From NCBI GenBank assembly GCA_963677165.2, contig CAXXSX010000001.1, forward strand, positions 930,001-994,000: a stretch of 64,000 nt of DNA, in the 5' to 3' direction. This DNA comes from JAFGXT01 sp963677165 (lineage in GTDB: Bacteria; Verrucomicrobiota; Lentisphaeria; Victivallales; SZUA-371). Of the stretch, positions 36,178 through 44,606 are shown in pieces. The translations under genes and the position numbers were made by a program. The stretch's first letter is position 1, and every line of letters starts with the position of its first letter. The notes below the pieces were generated by a model that was given only the letters and a program-made list of their open reading frames with translations, was not told where the DNA came from and did no database searches.

Positions 36178-37128
36178 TTACCGGTTTTTCGCGCGTGTGA
36201 TTGCCAGGCGCATCGCGGCGAACAGACTGCCGGTATCGGCACGTCCCTGCCAGGCGATTTCAAAAGCGGTTCCGTGATCCGGACTGGTCCGGATAATCGG
36301 CAACCCTATGGTAGAGTTGACTCCCCGGTCAAACGCGAGCATCTTAAAGGGGATGTGCCCCTGATCGTGATACATCGAAAGAAGACCATCGTATTGGGTG
36401 CGGATTTTTTCTATGAAAAGAGTATCCGGAGGGTAGGGGCCGTCAACTGTAATACCCCTGGAATGAAGCTCCTTAAGGGCTGGTTTTACCACCTCTTCAT
36501 CATCGCATCCCATAAAGCCGTTTTCCCCGGCATGTGGATTGATTGCGGCGGCGGCCAAACGAGGCTGTGCAATGCCTTCGGCTTTTATTGCGTCATTCAG
36601 CAGTTCACCGACTCTAACAATTCGTTCCAGGGTAGCGCATTCGCATACCCGGCAGAGGGGAATGTGGGTTGTAACAAATGCTACGCGAAGATTATCTGCC
36701 GACTGCATCATTGCGAAGTCTTTGGTTCCGCAGAGTTCAGCGATGAGTTCAGTGTGTCCGGTAAACTTCATACCGGATAAATTAACCGAAGCTTTGTTCA
36801 TTGGAGCGGTTACAATCGCGTTGGTCTTGCCTGAGATCGTATCTTCTGTGGCGTTTACAACTGCGTTCCAGGCAGCCATGCCGCATGCCGCACTGATATT
36901 TCCGGGTTGAATATCGTTGAATGTCAGTTCTCCGACCGGATGAATTTCCGGCATGAACCCGGGCGTAAACTTTTCGGCGGCGGCTTGAATAATATCCGGG
37001 CATCCGTATATGACTATATCAGCAGCATCAATAAATTCCTGATATGCTGCCGCTTTTACTGCCAATTCCGGTCCGATGCCGGCCGGATCACCCATTGTTA
37101 ACGCGATTACAGGACGGTTATTCATCAT
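36178..37128 (-). CDS. pdxA: 4-hydroxythreonine-4-phosphate dehydrogenase family (PdxA)
   Basis: 316 residues. NAD-dependent enzyme of pyridoxal phosphate synthesis. N-terminal IALTMGDPAGIGPELAVKAA; metal ligands His in FTGHTELIAELCG near 136, NPHAGENGFMG near 210 and MYHDQGHIPFK near 265; GLPIIRTSPDHGTAFEIAWQ at the end. GGAGGGG precedes the ATG; a second ATG follows directly. The family also includes PdxA2-like sugar-acid enzymes, but their usual DUF1537 kinase partner is absent. Convergent with the GT-C gene, with a 4-base gap. Confidence 0.9.
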   Translation of the reverse strand: MMNNRPVIALTMGDPAGIGPELAVKAAAYQEFIDAADIVIYGCPDIIQAAAEKFTPGFMPEIHPVGELTFNDIQPGNISAACGMAAWNAVVNATEDTISGKTNAIVTAPMNKASVNLSGMKFTGHTELIAELCGTKDFAMMQSADNLRVAFVTTHIPLCRVCECATLERIVRVGELLNDAIKAEGIAQPRLAAAAINPHAGENGFMGCDDEEVVKPALKELHSRGITVDGPYPPDTLFIEKIRTQYDGLLSMYHDQGHIPFKMLAFDRGVNSTIGLPIIRTSPDHGTAFEIAWQGRADTGSLFAAMRLAITRAKNR

Positions 37129-37164
37129 CGGTTCCCCTCCTGATGATTGATTTATTCCGTAAAA

Positions 37165-37869
37165 TTACCAGACTTGGCCTTTGGACTCAAAGTATTTGGC
37201 TACATGAGGAATGTAGGGCTTAATAAGTTTTTTGATTGCAAGAGCATATTCGCGAATTTCCCACTGGGCGTGATCGCTGTCTCTCAACTCCAGGAAATGC
37301 AGCAGATTGTTCAGATCAACTGTTCCCCAGAAAGTTACCATCATATTCTGCGGCAGAACACCACGGGCCTGTTCGCGGCAAACACCCTGTTCCAGCAGGT
37401 TTTCATAAAGTTTCAAACTGTCCTGATTATGGCGGTTGATCACTTCGCGGAGTTCTGCATCGTCAAACTCTTCATCAACAACAGAAGCCTGACGATTTGA
37501 TTCTGCTTGAATTCGTAGTTTCGGAGGTGTATAAAATTCCATGTCAATTTCAGTGTAGCGACGGGAAATTTCGTTGTAGGACCAAGTACGATGACGGTGC
37601 CACTGTCCACGAATAAACAGGGGACAATGCACACTGAAAGTGAAAACTACATGTTCCAGCGGGCTGGTGTGACGGTTTTCGATCAGATAATTTAGCAGAA
37701 CAATATCCTTTTCTTCCATTTCCTTCTTCATTTTGCCGAAGGAAACCCGGGCGGCATTTGCGATTGTGATTTCCGAACCGAGCATATCGATCAGTCCGAC
37801 CCAGCCCTGACCGTCAAGAACTTTTACATGATTTTCAGGCGGAATATTGATGTTTTGGATATTACTCAT
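37165..37869 (-). CDS. thyX: Flavin-dependent thymidylate synthase
   Basis: 234 residues. Makes dTMP from dUMP using FAD, NADPH and methylenetetrahydrofolate. The ThyX motif RHR-x-W-S-YNE-SRRY is at about 88-101 (RHRTWSYNEISRRYTEID). Also EHVVFTFSVHCP before it and LLEQGVCREQARGVLP later. GGAG precedes the ATG. Presence of ThyX indicates that this lineage need not rely on ThyA. 36 bases upstream of pdxA in the same direction. Confidence 0.95.
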   Translation of the reverse strand: MSNIQNINIPPENHVKVLDGQGWVGLIDMLGSEITIANAARVSFGKMKKEMEEKDIVLLNYLIENRHTSPLEHVVFTFSVHCPLFIRGQWHRHRTWSYNEISRRYTEIDMEFYTPPKLRIQAESNRQASVVDEEFDDAELREVINRHNQDSLKLYENLLEQGVCREQARGVLPQNMMVTFWGTVDLNNLLHFLELRDSDHAQWEIREYALAIKKLIKPYIPHVAKYFESKGQVW

Positions 37870-37925
37870 GTTATCTCCGAATTACCCCAGTTAGAGTTTG
37901 TTTAAACCATACATTCTTATGAGTA

Positions 37926-37954
37926 ACAATAGTTCAGTAAAAGAGTTTTTTCAA
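37926..37954 (-). promoter_or_regulatory. Probable thyX promoter
   Basis: TTGAAA (37949-37954), 17-bp spacer, TATTGT (37926-37931) on the minus strand. Confidence 0.4.
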
Positions 37955-37994
37955 AACGTAACGCCGGTTTTTTTTATAAAATACTTTATTACAG

Positions 37995-38023
37995 TTGAAT
38001 TTGCTATATGACGGGGCAATAAT
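37995..38023 (+). promoter_or_regulatory. Probable promoter of the membrane protein-neu operon
   Basis: TTGAAT (37995-38000), 17-bp spacer, AATAAT (38018-38023), about 33 bases before the ATG at 38057. Confidence 0.35.
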
Positions 38024-38056
38024 AAGTTTGAAACATCATAGGGGAAGTGTCGAGTT

Positions 38057-39052
38057 ATGGATGATATGAGGATAAGTTGCATGGTGGCTGTGGAACGTGC
38101 CTGGCTGCGAATGATTTCAGTACTATTTAAACCTTTCAGTTTGTCTTTCTGGCTGATCCTGGCGGTGTGTGCCTATTTGGCCGCGCTCGGAACTCCATCG
38201 GATAATACCTTTCAGTTTGTCAGTCATTTTTTCACTCAGGGATATATGGAACAGCCTCTTGAAGAATTTGGGAAAGCGGCACAACAATCCGCTGCTGGTG
38301 ACAGTGAGGCCCTTGAGACCGCATGTCGGAAGATTGCGGAAAACCTGAGTATTGCGGCTCTTTTTGCCTGGATGGGAATTGCGGTTATCGCGGGAATATT
38401 GTTTTTATGGATCAGGTCTGTTGCGGAGTTTGTTTATCTGGAAAAGCTGGTTCACCGCACGAGCGGATTCTTTCAACTGGTAGCGCGTTACTGTCGTTTG
38501 GGAACCTCGGCATTTTTCTGGCGAATTGGTTATTCTATTGCTTCCGGGATGCTTACAATGCTGTTAATGATGATTCCTCTGGCCTTTTCAATCGGCTGGA
38601 TTCAGTCATGTATCAATGAACATGAGATTGTTCGTCCGAGTGTTATCGCTGTTGTCGGGATAGTTCTGTCTATTGTTACAGGTGTTTTTGTCGGATTGAT
38701 TCTGCGTTGTGTGATATTCTACTTTAACCAGTTTATTGTTCCGGTTATGTATGTAAGACAGGAGACGTCATTTGCGGCGACTGTGACATTCTGGAAAATA
38801 TTCCGGGGTCATGCCTGGACTTTTATTAAATACCTCATTGTGTATATTGTTCTGATTATTGCGGCGGCAATTCTGTTGGGAATAATTTTCGGTATTTTGT
38901 TGCTTGTATCATTTATATTATCCAGCGGAGAATTAAACATTGTGTTTTCTACTCCGTTGCTTAAGGTAGTAATCTTTTTGCCGTTAGTGGTATTTTTTCG
39001 GCTTGTCAGTCTTGAACTTCTGAACCAGTTTTACAGTTCAAAATTATTATAA
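38057..39052 (+). CDS. Multi-pass membrane protein of unknown function
   Basis: 331 residues. About six hydrophobic segments: LSFWLILAVCAYLAAL near 30, LFAWMGIAVIAGILFLWI near 105, MLTMLLMMIPLAFSIGW near 175, VIAVVGIVLSIVTGVFVGLIL near 205, a Leu/Ile-rich stretch near 270 and a final one near 310. Its general look resembles the DUF4013/membrane-envelope class but no family was identified. Alternative start three codons later. Only 24 bases before neuD and in the same direction, so probably in the same operon. Confidence 0.65.
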   Translation: MDDMRISCMVAVERAWLRMISVLFKPFSLSFWLILAVCAYLAALGTPSDNTFQFVSHFFTQGYMEQPLEEFGKAAQQSAAGDSEALETACRKIAENLSIAALFAWMGIAVIAGILFLWIRSVAEFVYLEKLVHRTSGFFQLVARYCRLGTSAFFWRIGYSIASGMLTMLLMMIPLAFSIGWIQSCINEHEIVRPSVIAVVGIVLSIVTGVFVGLILRCVIFYFNQFIVPVMYVRQETSFAATVTFWKIFRGHAWTFIKYLIVYIVLIIAAAILLGIIFGILLLVSFILSSGELNIVFSTPLLKVVIFLPLVVFFRLVSLELLNQFYSSKLL

Positions 39053-39076
39053 TAATTAACCATACGGGGACAGAAA

Positions 39077-39697
39077 ATGACAGAGAAACGGCAGTTGATT
39101 TTGATTGGCGGCGGTGAACAGGGCGGGGTTATTGCTGAAACTGCTGCGCATGAATGGGAGATTGTTGGGATTGTTGACGATGTTCGGACCGGTTTGAATT
39201 ATAAGTGGCTTGGAACGGATGAAGATATCGGTATATATGTTTCTCGTTATCCGGAAGCCAAATTATTTTTCGGTATAGGTTCAAATGTCGTCAGGAAAAA
39301 ACTTGCTGAACGTTATGAACTGGTTCCTGAAAAATACGCAGTGATTATTCATCAATCCGCAACGGTCGCTGAGTCCGCCGTGATAGAAGAGGGCACATTG
39401 CTTGCTGCCGGGGCTATTATTCAATGCCGGGCGGTGATTGGTTGTCACTCTATAATAAATACCGGGGCTATCGTTGAACATGACTGTATTATCGGGGATT
39501 ATGTCCATATTACTCCCGGTGTTGTGATGGGGGGCGGCTGCCGGATTGGACCTGGTGCATTTGTCGGTCTCGGCGCCAGAATTAAGGATCATGTTACAAT
39601 TGGAGCCGGAGCGGTAATCGGCGCCGGCGCGGTAGTGGTTAACGATGTGCCGCCTGATACAACTGCGGTCGGAGTTCCGGCTCGGTTTGTCCATTGA
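39077..39697 (+). CDS. neuD: NeuD-like acyltransferase (left-handed beta-helix)
   Basis: 206 residues. N-terminal Rossmann-like domain with LILIGGGEQGGVIAETA, typical of sugar O-/N-acyltransferases of the NeuD/PglD type. From residue 90 a hexapeptide-repeat beta-helix (AVIEEGTLLAAGAIIQCRAVIGC, GDYVHITPGVVMGGG), with the probable catalytic His in GAIVEHDCIIGDY. It acetylates a sialic acid-like or diamino sugar. Followed after 24 bases by neuC; a nonulosonic-acid cluster is indicated. Confidence 0.88.
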   Translation: MTEKRQLILIGGGEQGGVIAETAAHEWEIVGIVDDVRTGLNYKWLGTDEDIGIYVSRYPEAKLFFGIGSNVVRKKLAERYELVPEKYAVIIHQSATVAESAVIEEGTLLAAGAIIQCRAVIGCHSIINTGAIVEHDCIIGDYVHITPGVVMGGGCRIGPGAFVGLGARIKDHVTIGAGAVIGAGAVVVNDVPPDTTAVGVPARFVH

Positions 39698-39721
39698 GCG
39701 TAATTCCGGAACAAGGAAAAT

Positions 39722-40894
39722 ATGAAGTACAGAAAAAAAATATGCGTAGTGACGGGAACCAGGGCCGAATATGGTTTGCTGAATCCTCTGTTGCATGCTA
39801 TTGAGCAATCGGACAAACTGGAGCTGCAGTTAATTGCCACCGGGACTCATCTTGAGCCGGAATTCGGTATGACCGCCAACCAGATTGAAGCAGATGGATT
39901 TACAATTGCGAAGCGTGTAAATATTGAATTGAATTCAGATACACCGGAAGGGGTGAGCATTTCAATGAGTAAGGCGTTGACGGGAATGGCAGGAGCGTTT
40001 GCTGAACTGCTCCCCGATATGCTGGTACTTCTTGGTGACAGGTATGAAATATTTGCTACTGCTGCCGCTGCCGCTGTCGCGGGAATTCCTATTGCGCATA
40101 TTCATGGCGGAGAAACGACCGAAGGGGCCATTGATGAAGCTTTTCGTCATTCTATCAGCAAAATGTCCTATCTGCATTTTACCGCTGCTGAAACATATCG
40201 CAGGCGGGTTATTCAGCTTGGCGAATCTCCCGAACGGGTATTCAATGTTGGCGGTCTCGGTGTGGATGTGATCAGCCGGTTGAAACCCATGACAAAAGCG
40301 GAGTTGGAACAGTCTATTGATTTTAAGCTTGATAAACCTTTTTTATTGGTAACTTTTCATCCGGCAACTCTTGATAAGGTCTCATCTGAGGTGCAGTTTG
40401 AACAACTTCTCGGAGCTTTGGATGAATTTCCTGAAATAAAGGTAATTTTTACCGGAGCCAATGCCGATACTGATGGTAAGGTGATTAACCGGAAAATCCG
40501 TGAATATGTGGAATTACATTCTGAGCGGGTTGTTTCTTTTGAATCCCTGGGATATCTGCGGTATCTTTCGGCTATGAAGTATGCTGCTGCTGTTGTCGGT
40601 AATTCATCCAGTGGATTACTTGAGGCTCCTTCGTTCAAAGTGCCGACCGTTAATATCGGGTCCCGCCAGACAGGCAGAGTAAAGGCTGACAGTGTGGCTG
40701 ATTGTGAACCTGAAACCGGAAGTATTTCCGGAGCGTTACATCGGGTTTTAGCTGATGAATTTCATCGGGTGCTGGACAATACGGTTAATCCTTATGGAAC
40801 CGGCGGTGCGGCAGACCGGATTCTTGAAATACTGGAAACCTGCGACATTGAGAGTGTCAGCAAGAAGTTTTATGATATTGACTTTAATATTTGA
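39722..40894 (+). CDS. neuC: UDP-N-acetylglucosamine 2-epimerase, hydrolysing
   Basis: 390 residues. Makes N-acetylmannosamine (or a diamino analogue) and UDP. CVVTGTRAEYGLLNPLLHAI at the N-terminus, LLGDRYEIFATAAAAAV near 100, HIHGGETTEGAIDEAFRHSI near 125, and VVGNSSSGLLEAPSFKVPTVNIG near 295, all family hallmarks. AAGGA stands 5 nt before the ATG. The stop overlaps a possible TTG start of neuA. Could also be NeuC-like enzymes of legionaminic acid synthesis. Confidence 0.93.
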   Translation: MKYRKKICVVTGTRAEYGLLNPLLHAIEQSDKLELQLIATGTHLEPEFGMTANQIEADGFTIAKRVNIELNSDTPEGVSISMSKALTGMAGAFAELLPDMLVLLGDRYEIFATAAAAAVAGIPIAHIHGGETTEGAIDEAFRHSISKMSYLHFTAAETYRRRVIQLGESPERVFNVGGLGVDVISRLKPMTKAELEQSIDFKLDKPFLLVTFHPATLDKVSSEVQFEQLLGALDEFPEIKVIFTGANADTDGKVINRKIREYVELHSERVVSFESLGYLRYLSAMKYAAAVVGNSSSGLLEAPSFKVPTVNIGSRQTGRVKADSVADCEPETGSISGALHRVLADEFHRVLDNTVNPYGTGGAADRILEILETCDIESVSKKFYDIDFNI

Positions 40895-40908
40895 GAGTTG
40901 GTGTATTT

Positions 40909-41607
40909 ATGCTGAAGAATAAGAAAATCCTGGCGGTGATTCCGGCCCGTGGCGGTAGTAAACGGGTCATAGGAAAGAATATAAGAAGTTTTTGCGGTCT
41001 CCCGCTTATTGCCTGGACGATTCAGGCCGCGCAGAAATCAGCTTATATTGACCGGGTGATTTTGAGTTCAGAGGATCCGGAAATTATTGATGTAGCCAAA
41101 GAATATGGTTGTGATGTCCCATTTGTCAGACCGGAAGAGTTGTCTGCCGACAACGTATCGGGAGTAGACCCGATCATCCATGCGGTAGAGAATGTGCCGG
41201 GATATGATTATGTGATTGTGCTGCAGTGTACGACTCCGATGCGAACGGCTCAGGATATTGATTCCGCTCTGGAAAAATGTATCAACCGGGATGCTGTATC
41301 ATGTGTGTCGGTTTCTCCGGTCACTTGCAATCCGAACTGGATGTATAAGGTGGATGACACGGACTGTCTTAGTAAGTTTATGGATGGAGATTTAATTGCC
41401 CGGAGTCAGAACCTGCCTTCTCTGTACTATTTGAACGGGGCCATATATGTGGCTGATATTAACTGGTTGAAGGCGGAACGCCGGTTGGTGACGGATGAAT
41501 CATTAGCTATGGTTATGCCGGAAGAATCATCCTTTGATATTGATACCGAAAAAGACTTTATTATGGCCGAATTGTATATCGAACGCTTCCGTGATGGTAT
41601 GCCGTGA
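40909..41607 (+). CDS. neuA: CMP-nonulosonate cytidylyltransferase (NeuA-like)
   Basis: 232 residues from the ATG at 40909; a TTG at 40891 is also possible. ILAVIPARGGSKRVIGKN, the nucleotide-binding motif, starts at residue 6; VILQCTTPMRTAQDIDSAL and PEESSFDIDTEKDFIMAEL follow. It activates sialic, legionaminic or similar acid with CTP. Together with neuD and neuC it implies CMP-nonulosonate synthesis; the condensing synthase NeuB is not in the window. Sugar identity is unknown. Confidence 0.9.
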   Translation: MLKNKKILAVIPARGGSKRVIGKNIRSFCGLPLIAWTIQAAQKSAYIDRVILSSEDPEIIDVAKEYGCDVPFVRPEELSADNVSGVDPIIHAVENVPGYDYVIVLQCTTPMRTAQDIDSALEKCINRDAVSCVSVSPVTCNPNWMYKVDDTDCLSKFMDGDLIARSQNLPSLYYLNGAIYVADINWLKAERRLVTDESLAMVMPEESSFDIDTEKDFIMAELYIERFRDGMP

Positions 41608-41686
41608 ATATGATCTGAGGAGCGTTTTAAACAGCCTCTGATTGTTGACGTTATAAATATGTGATATCCTGCCATGCTCAGCGGTG

Positions 41687-41716
41687 TTGACGCTAAAAGG
41701 GGCCTGATTTTATACA
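41687..41716 (+). promoter_or_regulatory. Promoter of the receiver-kinase gene
   Basis: TTGACG (41687-41692), 18-bp spacer, TATACA (41711-41716). gttgacg also occurs 42 bp upstream. A small hairpin gaaaatc/gattttc lies at 41745-41762 in the leader. Confidence 0.4.
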
Positions 41717-41823
41717 ACTTTCACTGATTGTTGAATCCCACCCCGAAAATCTGTTGATTTTCAGTCCCGGAGCCTTTATTCTAATTAACAAGGACATGAT
41801 GATAAAACGGGGCTGGATGGATT

Positions 41824-43641
41824 ATGGCTCGTATTATTGCAGTAGACAATGATATTGAGCAACGACACGTTTACGCGACGATGCTCGAAAAGCTCGGTTA
41901 CGATGCTGTGATGTGCAAGGATGGCAAAGAGTTCATGGAAGCGTTGAATTCCGCACCTGCCGACTTGCTTATTATAGACATGGATTTGCCCGATATCAGC
42001 GGCATAGAGTTGTGTCGCGAGATCAAAAAATCATATGTCGGAATCGGTATTCCGGTTATAATGGTCTCTTCCGAGATTACGGAAGACAGTATCGTGGATG
42101 GGTTCAACGCAGGAGCGGCTGATTATATGACCAAGCCGGTCAATACCGCTGTATTGGTAGCCAAGCTTCGGGTATTCCTCAAAATTTCCTCTCTTCATCG
42201 AAGCGAACTTGAAATGGTTAGTGATCATGTTCTCTTCCTGGACCGTTACCGGATCGAAAAAATTCTCGGGTATGGAGTTCACTCTGTCGTTTTTCTTGCC
42301 TATGACAGCAAGGAAGATCGTGAAGTTGCTGTCAAGCTTTTAAATAAGAGCATTACCGATAACAATTTGATCGATATATTTTCCCGGCGAATCGCGGATT
42401 TTTACAAACTGGACAATCAACACATTGTAAAGATTTATGACTATGGTCAGATGGAATCGCAGATTTATCTAATTCTTGAATGTTGCGGTGATGGGTGTTT
42501 GAGGCGGATGATGTCTTGTTCGAGGATGAACGAACATGAAGCTGCCAAGCTGGCCCTGGATATCGTAGAGGGGATGATTGCGCTTGATGAACACGATACC
42601 TGCCACCTTGATATCAAACCTGAAAATATTATGTTCCAAAATGGGATATATAAGCTCACCGATTTCGGTATGACCGCTCCGCGATCCACTGCTACGATGC
42701 CTTTGCAGGCGGAAATATGGAGTACGATAGCCTACTCAAGCCCGGAAAGTTTTGAAGATGTTGATCAGTTGGATATTCGTTCTGATGTCTATAGCCTTGG
42801 AGTAACTCTCTTTGAAGCTGTCACGGGAGATAATCCGTTTATTTCCGATAAGACGCCGGTAGCCATGTTCCGTCAGTTTAATTATAGCCCGCCGGAACTG
42901 GCTACATTGGTGAAGGGGATATCCTACGAGTTTTCCGGTATGGTTCAAATGATGCTTTCCAAAAACAAAGAAGCACGTCCGACATTGTACGAATTGAAAA
43001 AATGTTTTGAATACATCTATGGATCGGTATTGAGTTTGGGAGAATGCAAACTTACTTATCCCAAGCAGAACACCATTCCTGAACCGGAAGAAACAAAACA
43101 GATTCTGGAAGAAACCCAGAAACTGAAGTTTGATGAGTTGCGATCAATTCGTGATACCCGTGAAGAAAAACTATCTCTGCTTGATAATATCGGTAATGTC
43201 GGTTATAAACTTATGCAGAGTGACTTTAAGTCAAAATTTAAGTTGTCGATGCCATGGACCAGGGCTGCGCTGACCATGGTCATTTTTGCCATCGTATTTA
43301 ATCTGGCCGGCTATTATTCATATATGTTTTTCTCGGATACCCCTGAGAAAAAAAGCCAGATTCCGAAAATTAGCGCGATGTGTCTAAAATGTGGTGCCCA
43401 AACCAGCATCGTTACGCAGGATATCAGAAAAGAAAAATGTCCGAATTGCGGAGGTCCGCTGGGATATGCCACTACCTGTGAATTGTGCAAAGGAATTTTT
43501 GCGCGTCCTCCCGAATTTAATATTTCCAGGAAAGCCAAAATGAAAGAATTTAAACAAAAAGTAATCGGCACGGCGCGTTGTCCGTATTGTAAGTCTTTTC
43601 AGGTTAAGACTGCCGCCGGAGCCAGAAGGAGTAAAAAATGA
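41824..43641 (+). CDS. Receiver domain-Ser/Thr kinase-TM-zinc ribbon protein
   Basis: 605 residues. Residues 1-122 form a receiver domain: probable phosphoacceptor Asp52 in LLIIDMDLPDISG and Lys in GAADYMTKPV. Residues 140-395 form a Hanks-type kinase: ILGYGVHSVVFLAYDS (Gly loop), VAVKLLNK (Lys), HLDIKPENIM (catalytic Asp, Leu in place of the usual Arg) and DFGMTA. A transmembrane helix near 480-500 (LTMVIFAIVFNLAGYYSYMFF) follows. The end has four Cys pairs: CLKCG, CPNCG, CELC, CPYC. The gene overlaps the following pseudopilin by 4 bases. It presumably signals from a two-component system to protein phosphorylation. The partner histidine kinase is unknown. Confidence 0.85.
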   Translation: MARIIAVDNDIEQRHVYATMLEKLGYDAVMCKDGKEFMEALNSAPADLLIIDMDLPDISGIELCREIKKSYVGIGIPVIMVSSEITEDSIVDGFNAGAADYMTKPVNTAVLVAKLRVFLKISSLHRSELEMVSDHVLFLDRYRIEKILGYGVHSVVFLAYDSKEDREVAVKLLNKSITDNNLIDIFSRRIADFYKLDNQHIVKIYDYGQMESQIYLILECCGDGCLRRMMSCSRMNEHEAAKLALDIVEGMIALDEHDTCHLDIKPENIMFQNGIYKLTDFGMTAPRSTATMPLQAEIWSTIAYSSPESFEDVDQLDIRSDVYSLGVTLFEAVTGDNPFISDKTPVAMFRQFNYSPPELATLVKGISYEFSGMVQMMLSKNKEARPTLYELKKCFEYIYGSVLSLGECKLTYPKQNTIPEPEETKQILEETQKLKFDELRSIRDTREEKLSLLDNIGNVGYKLMQSDFKSKFKLSMPWTRAALTMVIFAIVFNLAGYYSYMFFSDTPEKKSQIPKISAMCLKCGAQTSIVTQDIRKEKCPNCGGPLGYATTCELCKGIFARPPEFNISRKAKMKEFKQKVIGTARCPYCKSFQVKTAAGARRSKK

Positions 43642-44561
43642 AACGACGTTTACATTATACATTAGTTGAAATTCTTACTGTCATATCTATTATATCTATT
43701 CTTGCCGGTATGCTGCTGCCATCCCTGCATAATGCCCGTGAACGCGGACGTTTCGGAAGATGGCTTGGATACAAGACCTCCATGCGTAATGATACCGCTT
43801 TGCTGCTGCTTTATGACTTTCAGGATGGCGCTGGACAGAAGATTGATAATAAAGCATATGGAATTGAATGGCGCGGATATAAACCCCAGCTCCTCAATGG
43901 CGCTCTTACCGATGCCCAATGGGGACGCGGCCGCTGGCCCGGTAAAGGTTCGTTGCTGTTCAACGGTTCAGACAGTAATATCAGTTTTGACCCGAAAGAA
44001 ACGATTGGATATCTTGGTACTGAATTTACTTTTCTTTTCTGGTTCTATGCTCATACGGTCGATAGTGTTTGTGCCATTCTTACTTCAGCCGATGATGAGA
44101 TGACTATGTTATTTAAATTCGGCGACGGGCAATTTGCTCTATCTTATCTGGAAGTAAAACATGGTGTGCCAAAAGGCTGGATTCAGGGCCGGGGACATGG
44201 CTGGGGCAGGGTGAACAACCTGAAACGTTATGATCAGATCGAAGAAACCTCTCATTCGTTTGACTATACGTTTAAGCCGGAAGCATGGTATCAGGTGGCG
44301 TTGACCTACAGTTATGAGAACAAACGTCTACGTTTCTATGTCAACGGAAAAATGATGGAAGAAAAAGAACTAGACGAGGCAATTTACATGTATTTGGGAA
44401 CGACTTCAATCGGCGGTATGTATGTGGATACTTCTAAAACCAATAAAAAGACCTCTGCTTCGGGAGCCGCGTTCAACGGCATTATTGACGAGGTCATGAT
44501 TTTTTGTCGCGAGTTTTCCGAACGGGAAATCTACAATAATTTCCTTATGGGCGAACCGTAA
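43638..44561 (+). CDS. Pseudopilin fused to LamG/concanavalin-like domain
   Basis: 307 residues. Short basic leader MKRRLH then YTLVEILTVISIISILAGML, with Glu5 and a hydrophobic helix; His precedes the predicted cleavage. Residues 55-305 look like a LamG/concanavalin-type jelly roll: LLLYDFQDGAG, GSLLFNGSDSNISF, FTFLFWFYAH, YQVALTYSYENKRLRFYVNG and FNGIIDEVMIFCREFSEREI, the usual LamG_3 signature. Such domains bind sugars or proteins. Overlap of ATGA with the kinase gene shows coupled expression. It is the only pseudopilin in the window with a recognisable binding domain. Confidence 0.85.
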   Translation: MKRRLHYTLVEILTVISIISILAGMLLPSLHNARERGRFGRWLGYKTSMRNDTALLLLYDFQDGAGQKIDNKAYGIEWRGYKPQLLNGALTDAQWGRGRWPGKGSLLFNGSDSNISFDPKETIGYLGTEFTFLFWFYAHTVDSVCAILTSADDEMTMLFKFGDGQFALSYLEVKHGVPKGWIQGRGHGWGRVNNLKRYDQIEETSHSFDYTFKPEAWYQVALTYSYENKRLRFYVNGKMMEEKELDEAIYMYLGTTSIGGMYVDTSKTNKKTSASGAAFNGIIDEVMIFCREFSEREIYNNFLMGEP

Positions 44562-44591
44562 GCCTGGACAGAATTACTCGTATCCAGGCTT
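44560..44591. terminator. Stem-loop between convergent genes
   Basis: aagcctgga (44560-44568) pairs perfectly with tccaggctt (44583-44591) around a 14-nt loop, between stops at 44561 and 44607. No T run on either strand, so intrinsic termination is only likely. Confidence 0.45.
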
Positions 44592-44606
44592 GAATTCAAT
44601 CAGTAT

